The translations under genes and the position numbers were made by a program. Shown here piece after piece: positions 46,299 to 58,249 of a stretch of DNA of 64,000 bases. Under the pieces are notes generated by a model, which saw only the letters and a list, made by a program, of their open reading frames with translations, was not told the origin of the DNA and ran no database searches. The number at the start of each line of letters is the position of its first letter. Within the stretch, counting starts at the first letter, position 1. The DNA lies in contig JBITNC010000001.1 in NCBI GenBank assembly GCA_050084985.1, positions 49,042,001-49,106,000 of the forward strand, read 5' to 3'. Source of the stretch: Nageia nagi. Its lineage: Eukaryota; Pinophyta.

Positions 46299-47772
46299 TA
46301 TTTTTTTTCAAAATCACACTCTAGAAGGGGTATAATTACTTATATTCTTTATTATTTCCCTTATTCACTTATTCATTCTTGAATAAAATCCTTCATTTAA
46401 TTTCCACCTATTATTCCCCTTTCTATTATATGTAAATACTTAGGTATATTGAGTCCTTGTTTTAAATATTTAAGTGAAATAGGGCCCACAAAAATCCAAA
46501 GGTGACATCATGCTTATTGATGAAAATCAACGGGATTTAACTCCTTTCATTACCGGGTCATCTAGAAGATCTCAATGGTGGGAGATATTACACTAAGCAC
46601 ATTCATTAGACTCCATTGATTTTAGGTGATGATGTCACATATTTTGAGAAAAATTAGCAAGTGGTAAGACTTGTAAGGTATCCAACAAAACTTTCCAAGG
46701 TAAAATAAGACCTGCTAAGCATAAATGAAGATTGTAAGAAGAAGGAAACACTTGGGTCCACTTAGTAAAGAGTATGTGACCCCTAAGACTCTACCAACAT
46801 GTTGAATATAGCTCATTTATATGTGGTAGTAGCATTTTACCTTCAAGATTTAATGATATATATATATATATATCTTCACCCTTATTATGGTTGCAACCCA
46901 AAGCTACAAAATAAAGACATTTAATGGTTGTGGAGAGTTAGGTGGCCACCACTTATAGAGATAGATTGATTGTACCTATCAGAATGGTGAATCATGCCTC
47001 ATAAATGTAGGATAAATCACAAATTCACCATGTTAAAAGAGAAAAAGTGATGTATTATAGATAATATGTTATGAAAATTAAATACTAAGAATCTCCAAGT
47101 CTTGCTGATAAATTAGGAGCATACTATATAATCAACTACAATTATAAATTACTTTGTACATATTGTATATATTTAAGTTTTCATTGTTCTTAGTCAAAGA
47201 TTTAGTTGTACTTATTAATGGTGGACAACTACCCTTTTTGTAAACTAAGTAGTATAAATAGTGGACTATTAGAAGTCCATAAGGTTGAACATTTTAGTAA
47301 AATTGCTCATTATAAGCTCTATTTTCATATATGATAATGCAATACTATGATATTTTTCCCTCTACATTTTGTGGCTATTATCTTACTTTTTGATTGTTAT
47401 GTATGAAGTTTAGTTCTAAATTATGGTTGTGTATTGCAATTATGAGGCCCTAACAATGAGATAGTTATACTATTCTTAATCTTGGTAATGGATTACTACC
47501 TATGTGGTAATGCTTGAGCTAACTAGTTATAGTTTGCTTTCTATAAAGTAGATTTAGTTTCTTTCCTATTACTCTTAACCTTTTTATCTCTTTCTAGTTA
47601 CTTTTGATCTATTTTATAGATAGGAACTAGTCTATAATCTGGAGATTGAGTAGAAAAATCCCATGAGTGCATTATCCCACCAAATTATATTCTTTCAAGA
47701 ACTCTACTATTGCAAGAAATGGAGAGCTACACTAGACCAAACCATAAGGTTACATTATATTGATCAATAGTA
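46299..47772 (+). repeat. 5' LTR of element D
   Basis: Matches 58250-60075, except that 365 bases present in the 3' copy (58419-58783) are absent here at 'gttttaaatatttaagtg'. It has a (TA)n run at 46854-46873 that the 3' copy lacks. TATA-like and polyadenylation-type AT-rich stretches are present but cannot be assigned. Confidence 0.85.
46854..46873. repeat. TA microsatellite in the 5' LTR of element D
   Basis: About ten TA units. The corresponding point of the 3' LTR (about 59168) reads 'gatatatctatc', so the run expanded after insertion. Confidence 0.8.
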
Positions 47773-47786
47773 GATAAGTTAATTTT

Positions 47787-47806
47787 TGGCATGCTTGATG
47801 GGACAT
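47787..47806 (+). other. Primer binding site of element D (tRNA-Asp-like, degenerate)
   Basis: TGGCATGCTTGATGGGACAT follows 'aattttt' at the LTR end and is almost the same as the element A site at 496. It resembles TGGCGCC-type tRNA-Asp sites after loss of the CpGs. Confidence 0.55.
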
Positions 47807-48156
47807 GAATAAAAATCCATATTTTGTGGTCATGAATAGGCCAGATAACTATGTATGGTAAGATATAACCTTGTGCTTAAAATATTATAGGGTTTATATA
47901 ACTTTATTAGTGATTTTGATGTTAAAACCAATCAATATTTCAAACCCTAACACCTTTAGAATGTAGATTTACTCAAAGTAGTGCCAAAAATTTCTTAAGA
48001 CAACCTAGATTTTAAGAGCTATAATTTTTTCAAAGGAGGAGTAGACAAAATATTTTTTAGACCTTGTCTCCTTAAATACCTTTAAGGGCTATCCCATTAA
48101 CAACTATATTTGAATTTGTCTAGCAAAATCCTTCACCTCATACAAGTGGTCCAACT

Positions 48157-49850
48157 ATGGCTTAACCTACCCTTGTAGATTTCCCTAATTGGAGTAATAG
48201 TCATCCCTTAGTATTCCTTGCTAATTATCTAGCTATTCCCCAAGCCACATTTAAAGTCTTGCCTAAATATGATGGGTCAAAAAAATTCCTTATGAACATT
48301 ATCAAGATGTATCTGTACTAGATCCTAGCTTTGATACTAATGATGAAACTATCATGATGATATTATTGTCACATTATTTTGAAGAAAAAAATATTGAATA
48401 GTTTAGAACTCTCACCTCTTAATCCATAAATACATGGGGAGAGTTTTTTCAATATCTGATCAAGATATTTGCTAAAAATGGTGATTATAGGACTTTTTTG
48501 AGCCTCATAGCATGTATCAAAAGACATTCCCATGAGTCTATATATGATTTTAATTTAATATTTAAAAAAATTGAATTCCAATAAGGATAAAGACAAAAAA
48601 TTCTCAAGACTTGTTATATTATAGAAAATCATTTCTCCTAGACCTTAATGTATTGATTGCTATGTTAAGCAATACTTTTATATATGTCTATCAAATAGCT
48701 AAAACTACTAAACATACCTTGCTATCTTCTAGGAAGATATAGCCTAGATCCACTATACTCTTATTTCTTAATCTACCTCCAAAATATGCTCCATTATAAA
48801 TTCCTCATCTTGGAGTATTAGCCTTTCCACCTCCTCCTCCTAAACCTAGCACTCAAAACCAAGTGCCAATACTACCATCTCTTGCATCTACAAGTACAAA
48901 TACTAGTTCTAACTCATAAGAGGAAGAGAGGATAAGGAAATTGTATATAACTATTAGGAACCTAAAAAAAAACTCACTTTTCAAGATAGGTAGAATAAAG
49001 GATTCAATTATAGGAGATATGATAACTAATATTAGCCAATATTTCAACCCAAAAATAATCCACCAAAATAATCACCTACTCCTAAAGCTATAGAAAATGT
49101 AGCAGTGGTTAGTTTTGCATAAAGTGATTCTCTAGGTATTACAAAATGATATCCTCCTTATGCAACTCCACATTTTCTTGAATCTTGCATGGTATATCAA
49201 CATCAACATTTGGACTTACATTATGATAAAATGATAGAACCTACTTCAAACCATACCATATACCTTAACATGGTTAATTTTTAGGTTCTAGGTTATGCTA
49301 GAAAACAAGCCAACTATGTTCAAACTAGAGCTTCTACTTCAATAGCTCTACAGTAAGCCCAAATTTCTCTACAAAATTAGCAAACCATTCCTACTCAACC
49401 TGATCCAAAAAGAGCTAAAGATCATGTATCTCAAGCATAGAATCAAGTAAACCAACTTCCAAAATGATTGGGTCAAGTTTTGCAAGATGTAGATAATGTT
49501 GCTCCTATTGCAAAAAACCTTTCTCAGACTAGAAATGATATCCTAAAAAAAGAAATACCTACTCCATTAAGATATCCTTTTATAATTGAATGCCATAAAG
49601 AAAAGGCTACTCAATAATTCAAATCTCATCAGTATGTAAAAATAAGTAAGTCAACCTCTTATGTTCCATATAATATTATGAAATAATTGAAAAGAACACC
49701 TCTAAAATGATAATATTTGATGGATTGAGGATTCTAGGTCAAATTGGCCTTTTGCAAGAATCTTTGAAGCTTAAAAATAGCAAAAAAAGAGCTAATGAGG
49801 GAAATGTAGTGGTTGTAATTTATGATGATGTCCCTCCAACTCCTACAGGT
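48157..49850 (+). pseudogene. gag of element D
   Basis: ATG 48157 opens MA(stop)PTLVDFPNWSNSHPLVFL, then ANYLAIPQATFKVLPKYDGS, PYEHYQDVSVLDPSFDTNDE, MMILLSHYFEEKNIE, NTWGEFFQYLIKIFAKNGDY and RHSHESIYDFNLIFKKI. This is contiguous here and interrupted in A. A Pro-rich part follows (48820-48900). A zinc-knuckle remnant at 49150-49200 (YPPYATPHFLESCMVYQHQ) has Tyr for the first two Cys. Several stops and shifts are present. Confidence 0.72.
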
Positions 49851-49854
49851 ATCA

Positions 49855-50465
49855 AATGACCTCCACCTTTTTATATATCCCTTACATTAGAACGTGGGTA
49901 GTTAACAATTGTATGATTGATATCGATGCTGCTATTACCATTATTCCTAAAGCTGTTGCAAATGATATGAAATTGTATATTACTTGATGCATAGATGGAG
50001 TCATACAACTAGATTATTCCCCTATAGATGTAATTGGTAGTGTTAAAGGAGTATTTATTACCTTAAATGCATTCCCTAACATTTGTGTAATTTAGGATAC
50101 TATTATAGTTTATCTTCCACTTCTATTTGGGATCTTTTTATCTAGAGAATTCACTACCAAGTTGAGAAAATACTTAGCCTTAGATTACACACACCTCCTA
50201 CTTCCTTTTGAGAATAAACAAGTCAAAATCCCAAATGAGGGTACTAAGTGTGTCCATATTGTGAAGATCTCTAAGAAAGCTTACATGAATAGTCTTGAGC
50301 AAGTAGAGGTATTTGAAAGGGATCCACTTAAGGAATCACTACTAACTACAAAAATTCTTTCAGCTAATGACCTCAATTATCTAGTCACTAACATTAGCTT
50401 AGGAAACTACTACTTATATGAAAATGTACAACCAATATTAGTCTCAGCTAAAAAAGAACATGAAG
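49855..50465 (+). pseudogene. Protease of element D
   Basis: PPPFYISLTLERG, then NCMIDIDAAITIIPKAVAND, gives the active site at codon 49919. Asp-Ile-Asp stands where Asp-Ser/Thr-Gly is expected, so it is inactive as read. The C-terminal block LPLLFGIFLSREFTTKLRKY and LALDYTHLLLPFEN matches element A, and an Asp/Glu-rich linker leads into the next domain. Confidence 0.65.
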
Positions 50466-50932
50466 TGTGGATGATGTTATTTGATGAAGCTAGATGTAAA
50501 TATTGATATGGAGCTAGTGTTATCTTCAAATCACTTGAGAGACACATAAGAAGGTTTTCATTCAAATTCACATTGACTTGTACTAATAATGCTACTAAAT
50601 ATGAAGCTCTATGTTTAGAGATATCTAAAGCTATAATTGTTCATGGTGATTTTGAACTAGTCATAAATCAAGTAAAGGATAAGATAAACACAAGGAATCA
50701 CTATATGAAGACTTATAAGAATAGGATATGGGACCTAATGGAATCATTTTTGGCTATCAATTTAATCTCTATCCCTAGAAAGTATAATCAAATTGCTGAT
50801 GCACTTGTTGGAAAAGGAGCACATTTTAACCCTACTTATTATAAAAGAGGTAAGCCAAAGTCCTATGTAGGCCATATATACTTGGCACTACAAATTTTTG
50901 GTAGGTATTTGATTCCAATGAGCATATTGTAA
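50466..50932 (+). pseudogene. Extra (archaeal-like) RNase H of element D, upstream of RT
   Basis: The acidic set reads WMMLFDEARCKY (D), NNATKYEALCLEISKA (E), IIVHGDFELVINQVKD (D) and QIADALVGKGAHFNP (D). TYKNRIWDLMESF is shared with A (KYRNRLWDLLESF). There is one TGA (a Trp or Arg codon) and a frame slip at about 50560. It lies between protease and RT with no foreign insertion, which confirms the order seen in A. Confidence 0.78.
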
Positions 50933-51169
50933 ATTTTTTAATAGATGAAGTAGTAGCTCACATATTTATGTAATAGAACTACCTAATTGATTTCAAGAAT
51001 TAGATGTTATTCAACTAAGAAACAATATTGTATCAAAAGGTTTTCTTTCCTTTGAATGATTATTTGATTTAGAATATGTTCAAAGAGCCAAAACCTTGGC
51101 TATTTAGAAGGAAAGCAACATTTATTTGGAAGTTGGGCTCAAAAAATATATAAAGATTGAATCAAAATG

Positions 51170-52570
51170 ATCTAAAGAAGAAAAAGAGATGCTACTTTAG
51201 ATTTACCATGAGTTCACCAAGGTAATTTCCTAGACTTATGATGATCTAAAAATATATGATAAGAGTGTGATCTAATACACCATTGATCTAGAGCCAAAAG
51301 TCAAGCTATATAGGCAAAAGTAGAGATTGGTAAACCCAAGAATAGAAGAAGCCATGAAATAGGAGTTGCTAGAATTGCTATATGCTAAAATTATAAATCC
51401 TATCTTGGGTATCCAATTTAGTCCTAGTGAAAAAAAGGAAGAAGAAATTAGAATGTGTGTAAATTTTAGAAATCTAAATCAAATGTACCTCAAAGATAAT
51501 TATCCTTTTCACCCCATGGAACAAATCCTACAAATAGTAGCTAGAGCATGTTGCTTTTCAATGATTGATGGATTTTTAAGATTAAACCAAATATAGGTAA
51601 AGGATGATTATCAATATAAGATTGTATTCACTACCAAGTGTGAAACATTTGCATTTTAGATAATGCCTTTTGGTCTCTCCAATGTTGGGGTTACTTTTCA
51701 AAGATCTATGGACCATGCCTTTGGTGACTTGATAAACTAGGTAATTATGGTCTACTTAGATGAAATTACTATGTTTTTTAAAAATATAAAGGACCATATA
51801 CATCACCTTAGTCAATTTTTTGAATAATGTATGTAATTTGCGATTTCCATCAATCCAAAAAAAATCTATTTTTATGGTTAACTAAGAAAAACCACCAGGT
51901 CATATTATCTTAGAACAAGGGTTGGAAATTGATGTAGATAGAGTGAAAGCAATTGAATCATTGCCTCTACCCTACAATAAAAAGGTTTTGCAATATTTAC
52001 TTGGTCAAAATAATTTTGTTAGAAAATTTATCAGTGATTTTTCTCATATTATGTCTCCAATCACAATAATGTTAAAGAAAGATCTATTTTATTGGTTTGA
52101 AGAAGCAAAGCAAGATTTTAATGATATTAAAAAATCTATAATAGAAGCTCCTATTTTAAAAAATCCATATTTTTCAAAGGAATTTACCATATATACATAT
52201 GGAGCAAATAAAAGCATTGCAACTATTCTAGTACATAAAGATGAATAGAAGGAAGAACATTCCATTGCCTTTCAAAGTCAAACACTACACCTACATCAAA
52301 GAAGGTACTCATTTATTGAAAAGCAAGTGTTTTCCATAATGAGAGAAATTAAAAAGTTTAAGCATTATGTATCCCACAACAAAGTTCTTGTATATACCAT
52401 TCACCTAGATGTAAGAAATTATGTCATCTAAGGAAAACTAGGTGAAGGAAAATATGATTGGATCACAAGAATAATGGAGTATAATGTCGAAATTAAACCA
52501 AATAAGTTTATAAGAGGAAGAGCTCTATATGAAAACATAGCACATAATTGCTATAATTGAAGATGAAAAG
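51170..52570 (+). pseudogene. Reverse transcriptase and RNase H of element D
   Basis: RT motifs: TYDDLKIYDKSVI, VKLYRQK, IRMCVNFRNLNQMYLKDNYP, CCFSMIDGFLRLNQI, FTTKCETFAF, MPFGLSNVGVTFQRSMDHAF and YLDEITMF at 51753, where the YLDD box has become YLDE. The thumb and connection (LLGQNNFVRKFISDFSHIM) lead to RNase H: FTIYTYGANKSIATILVHKD, HSIAFQSQTLHLHQRRYSFI and EKQVFSIMREIKKFKHYVSH. Multiple stops, mostly TAG or TAA at Gln positions. Confidence 0.85.
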
Positions 52571-52699
52571 CATCTCAATCAAGAAATAAATTGGATAAAG
52601 CAATTCATTTTTTATTTTAGAACTAGTAAATGTCTTAAATTTTTGGATAGGTTTCAAAGAAGGAGATTCAGGTTACATGCATTAAAGTTTTTCATGATA

Positions 52700-53850
52700 T
52701 ATAACCATATTTATAGGAAGAATTTTGATCAAATCTTGTAGAAGTGTGTAACTCAAGATGAAACCCAAATAATTTTACATGAATTCCATTATGGATTCTA
52801 TGGAGGACACTATAGTGGTCCTACTACAACAACAAAAATATTACAAGTAGGCTATTATTAGCCTACTTTGTTTCAAGACTCATTAAAGATAGCTTGAGAG
52901 TGTGATAAAAATAGTAGATATGTGAAAAAAGAAGACAAGATGCAATGCCTCTACCTATGGTTGTAAAATAACCTTTCCAACAATGGGGTTTAAACTTTAT
53001 TGGTGTTATTAATCCAAATTATTCAATAGGCCACAAGTTTATATTGAATGCAACAGACTATTTTACAAGATGGTCAGAAGCCATACCATGTAACAGTGCA
53101 AATCAGAAGGAAATGAATGAGATGGTAAATATATTGATCACTCACTTTGAAATTCCATAGATTATTGTATCAAATAATGGTATTGCATTTATTAGAGTTA
53201 ATTTATCATAATTTATTATTGATTATGGGATTTATTGGTTATTATCTTCAAACTATTACTTGCAAGGAAATTGGTTGGCTAAGTCAATAAATAAAAACTT
53301 AACTTATATCATCAAGAGAACCATTGAAAGAAATCCCAAGTAGTGGAACTCAAAGTTAGAATGTGCATTATGGGTTGATATAATTAGTATCAAATATACT
53401 ATCAAGACATCAACCTATACATTAGTTTATGGTAAGATACCTGTACTACCTATCCACCTTGAGTTACCTACATTAAAAATCTTATGGAAGTTCAAATACT
53501 ATGATTTCAAACCATTACAAATCAAATTTAATCAGTTTATGAAGTTGGAAGAAGATAGAAACAATGCCTATTAGGTCTTCCAACATCATTAAAATATTGT
53601 TAAAAAATAGTTCGATAAAAAGAAATCTTCTCAAGTGAAGTTTGAAGTTGGTGACATCATCCTCAAATGGGATGAAGAAAGAATAAATACCAAGAAGCAT
53701 AAAAAATTTAATTCCTTATAGAGGGGGCCCTATATAATCATGGTAATTCAAACTTTAGAATATTATTAGGTCTTGAGAGCCATCGATACCAGTAAATGGG
53801 ATCCATCTAAAACACTATCAGGTAGTAGGGTGATTCCATAACACCCGCCA
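52700..53850 (+). pseudogene. Integrase of element D
   Basis: The zinc head reads ILHEFHYGFYGGHYSGPTTT, then KILQVGYY. In the core, QQWGLNFIGVINPNYSIGHK has Asn for the first Asp. FTRWSEAIPCNSANQ follows, then IVSNNGIAFIR (Asp to Asn) and LQGNWLAKSINKNLTYIIKR (Glu lost). So all three catalytic positions appear changed. The C-terminal part reads TSTYTLVYGKIPVLPIHLEL, EVGDIILKWDEE and RGPYIIMVIQT, and ends near 53840. No chromodomain. Confidence 0.8.
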
Positions 53851-54353
53851 AACATGTACAATGTAAATACTCCACTATTTTTATTTTTATAATTAAAAAA
53901 AAATTGTTTTGTATATACTTTATTTGTTGTAGCTCCACTTCCCAAGGCATTAACTAGTCATTAAGGTACCATTCGCTAAGCATGGTGGAAGTTAAGTATG
54001 ATGGTTGCAAGATGTCACATCAAAGGATCAACCTCTAAAAGTAGGATTTCCTCTAGAAATTAAATGCTATCCCACTTATCATCCTTAAGACCCCACTCTA
54101 TGTGAACTTTGACATTCCTAATTCATTAATTGCCATTAATAGATAGCACTTGCAAATCCTAGGTGAATAGAACATAGTCCTCAACCTCTTGTTTCCTTAA
54201 TTAGTGAATTTTAGAGCCCAACCTTTCTAGCATTGTAGAGCATACCATTTATAGAGCTTTGTGATCTTAGTGTGAACAAGTATCAGAGCTATATTTTATA
54301 GAGGTTTTATATATTTAATGCTTACTTAAGCTACATAGAGACAACTAAATATA
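53851..54353 (+). other. Spacer between integrase and ORF-X of element D
   Basis: About 500 bases without a clear gene. A T-rich run followed by 'ttgttgtag' (53922-53933) could be a splice acceptor that would let ORF-X be made from a spliced RNA; this is speculation. Confidence 0.3.
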
Positions 54354-57300
54354 ATGGCAAGTACTAAGGAGATTGTGATATCTAAGAAAGAGGGATTGGA
54401 TGCAAACTTGGTAGCAATTTATGAGGAGCATTTGGAGAATAATCTCGATGTCAATTGGATGGAGGTGGGAGTCATGAATCAAATGGATACTTGGCAAGCT
54501 AACCCTGAAAGAATCCTATTGTAACACTAGAGGCTAGAGGTTGTAGGCAAAGGGAATTCATTGATGAGAGGAAATAATATAATGTTGGATCAGGGGTTGG
54601 CATATTATGTGCCTTATGAATCCTTCACTTGTCTAGAGCTCCTCCTTTACATTGCACTTAGGCATATCCTATAGGGTTATTTGGTTAAAGCTTACAAGGA
54701 GCAAATGGGAGAAGTAGAGTCCAATTACCAAATTAATGTATTTTTAGACTACTCCCCAAAAGTAATTGTAAATACATTCATAGTCCCTACTAATTGGAGA
54801 TTCCATATCAAGAAGCAAATTGATCTCAAGAAAGAAAGAACTAATTTTTATCAAAATGAGAATGAGATGCTGGATTAGATTAACAAAATGTATCAAGGAA
54901 GATTCAACAAGCTCATACATAGCTATGATATCACCTCCTTTGAGAAATCTTGGGACAAATAGGTCCTGTAGGCATTAGCTATCATTATTGGAAATAAGAC
55001 CCAGATTAAGGTGGATGAAGCCATGATGAGAATGGTGTATAATGTTATTAAGGCACACATCTAGTATGATTTCCCTACCTTCATCTCAAATAAGGTAAGG
55101 AAAAATATTTTCAATATCAAAAAATCTAATTTTTGGCACTCATCCTATTTATGGTGGCTCATAGTCCATCAAAAACTAGAAGCTCTAGTGGAAGGAGGGA
55201 TCTAGATTGAACTAGCTACTTTGTTTACAACACCCACACCAATTGACTTGAGAGTGCCATTGCTAACAAAGGTCCATGACTCATATTATTAGTTCATGGA
55301 GAAATGTTTTACTCTAGCTATGAGGATTCTTATGGGAATAGTCACCCATAACTGCACCAATCTATCATGGATGAGTTGCAAGGAGGAAATAACATTAGAG
55401 ATTGATATTTTTTGAAGAACCATATAATAATACTATGGTATGGGTATTTTAAATCTCCATTTTTTCTACCTAAATTTGTTACCCTATAGTTATATTCTCT
55501 AGAAATGGATAGACAAATTTGTGCTATAAAAATTAAGTATGAGTCAAGGGGTAATTTCAAACATATTATCAAAATACCTACCCAATCTATAAATTTTACT
55601 CTAATAGAAATAGGTGTATGATCAAATAGCTGATTTTATTGTAAAAAATTTTAAATTAGATACTGTAGATACCCCCTAAGTATATAACCTGGTTGGTGAG
55701 ATGAAAAGGATAATCAAATCAAATAAAAATATGCAAAATTTACCCATGAAGCCCAACTGCATGTATAATATTTTGCAAATCAAATAGAAAAAGAGGTTGA
55801 GACATCCCAAAAGTGGGAATTCAAGATTTTGGACAAGGCATGGATGGCCCTTGAAGGTGTGAAAAAGTATAAAATCTATTTGATATTAGGATTTTGCCTT
55901 GAAACTAGAGGTTGTCACCTAGTTATAGGATAAGTTGGGTTGGGGCCCCAATAAAATAGAGTATTTCATAAAATTTAGGTTTGAATACACCACCAAAGAA
56001 AATCATGTTGAAAAATAACACTTTCATGAGTTTACTTATGATTATTACTATAATTTCCAATACATGTAGGACCCACTACTTGAGATAGAAAAACTAATCC
56101 TAGCCAATTTTCAAGGAAAGGCTACAAGAGATGATCAACCATTAGAAAAGTAGGCATAGAAGCTCTAGAATCCAAGAAAAAGGAGAGAAAAATAAGCCTC
56201 AAATTAATGATATATTCAGAGAAGGAGAATAAAAATGCTAGCTACTTTTGGGGAATCTTCCCTAAAGAAATTTAAAAGAATCATGCTAGCTTCTAAGGAG
56301 AAAGAACCCCAAGAAAAGAAATAAAAATAAATGAAAATAGCTACAACTATTATATAATCCTTTCTCAAAAGGTAAAGGAGAATAAAATTAGTAATAATGA
56401 GGCTAACTCAACAAAAATAGGCCCTAAAAGCAAAATAACCTTCCCAATAGCCACCCATCATTCAACACAACTTGCTCTCATCCCTATTGATACACCAAGG
56501 AGAACCAAAAATAAGCATAGGAAATACACAGTTGTTGGATGCTAAAAATTAGAAACCCCAAAGCACTAACACCATTGTTTATCAAGATGCTCAAGAGGAA
56601 ATGAGGGATGAAGTGAAATACGGGGGAGGAAATGTACTAAGCATGGGTGGTACCATAATAGCAAGAGGTGAAGCGAGTAGATATAGAGATGATGATGATG
56701 ATAATGATTTTAATAAAAAGAAAGAATCTAGTCCAAAAGGTAGGACACCTAAAGAAGAGCCTACTGCATATGATGAAGAAGAGGAGGTACATGTAATACC
56801 CTCAATGGAGATAGCAACACAAATGCCTACCCAAAATACTCCAACATCAACCTCAGGAGTAGCTGTATCTCACCATTCTTTAATTCCTTATTCTACAACA
56901 TTGTAAAAGGAAATAAAAAGTATTTTTTATACTCTTATTAATAAAACTCTTGTGCTCTTGAAGCAATAGGAAAGAATTTTGAGTAAAATGATAGAAATGG
57001 GGAATATTAAAATTGCTTAGATGCCTTTCAAATAAGGGAAATTAGAAAAAACCCTAATGACTATTATAAATGTAAATATGCAAAGTGCTATAACTATAGA
57101 CCAATTTAGGTTTTTGCTAAACACTTCCTTGGTGTTTGGTAAGAGTCTCCAATATATGGAGAACAAAATAGAAAAGCTAAATAAGAAGATTAGCCAATAC
57201 AAAAAGGACTAATCCCAAAAAGATAAGATGATAGTCAAGCTATAAAATCAAAATAAAGAATTAATTGAAAAGTTGGTCATGTAGAAGTCTAAGCATGAAA

Positions 57301-58230
57301 AGAGCCTTCAAGAGGCTAAAGCCAAGCTATAGAATATGAAGAAATAAATTGAATACCTCAAGGCTAAAGCTATTGTAATTGAAAAATAAAAGGCTCAACA
57401 AACTGAAGAGGGATTAAAAAAGATAATAATGAAAAATAAAGTGTTAAATGATGATAAGATCAAGTTGCTAGAAATTATCAAGAATTTCAAAAAAACTTTG
57501 GTCGAAAAAATAGGAGAAAAATTGGTCAACATGTCATAGTTACATCTATTGAAGAATCAAATAGAACAAGCTATCCAACAATATAATGCTTAGACCACAC
57601 TCCAAAAACTAGCCTTATCAATCCCAAGATCAAGAATCAAAGAGATGCAGAATTGGCTTAGAGCCTTAATAGAAAAAGATTTAGTAATAATAACTCCAAG
57701 GCCTAGATAGACCATTTTGAGAAGGTTCAAAGAAATTTTTGATTTGCAAGATTTAGTGTTTGCTATGGAATTAGAAAAAAATCAATTGAAAAAAAATGGA
57801 TTTGTAAATAGATTCTTTCATTCTTTAGTTCAATTAAAAGCTCCTAAATTATGGGAAGAACTAGATGTACAAAGTAGTGCCAATCGATAGGTGGTGAATA
57901 CTAAATAATTTTTGGAATAATCATTTTTTGAAAAATAAATTTCAGACCTACAAGCAACAAGTGACTTGGCCAAGGAAGTAGTAGCAAGATTCTTATATAC
58001 TGGAAGATTGGAAAGCATGTTGATGGGCTTCAGAGAAAATATAGGAAAATTACAAGCATGCCCATTTTATCATAAGTTGATAATGAATATTTAAAGGATC
58101 TATATAAGAAACTTTAGTATCTACTTCATTCAAATTTAATTACATCATTAGACACCTCTCTAAAAGATACATTTGGGCAAGTAAGTGGAAATGGCCAATA
58201 AGGGTCCTATTCATCAACAGGTTGAACACC
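54354..58230 (+). pseudogene. ORF-X of element D: unrecognised long ORF between integrase and 3' LTR
   Basis: ATG 54354 opens MASTKEIVISKKEGLDANLV, readable with stops and shifts to about 58230 (roughly 1,290 codons). The N-terminal third is globular (LAYYVPYESFTCLELLLYIA; TFIVPTNWRFHIKKQIDL; TPIDLRVPLLTKVHDSYY). The middle is low in complexity with an acidic run (DDDDDNDF at 56690) and a Thr/Ser/Pro stretch (56800-56900, the longest clean part at 56601-56906). The C-terminal part is Lys/Glu/Gln coiled coil (57150-57520). No signal peptide or membrane anchor is seen. It matches element A's ORF-X in position, length and general layout, but I cannot show sequence homology by eye. Confidence 0.5.
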
Positions 58231-58249
58231 TTGAGATCTACTAGAAGAC

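Noticed and set aside
54265-54285. 'gtatcagagct' resembling an initiator-Met primer site inside element D
   Set aside because: It lies between integrase and ORF-X with no LTR next to it; a chance match or the trace of something I cannot define.
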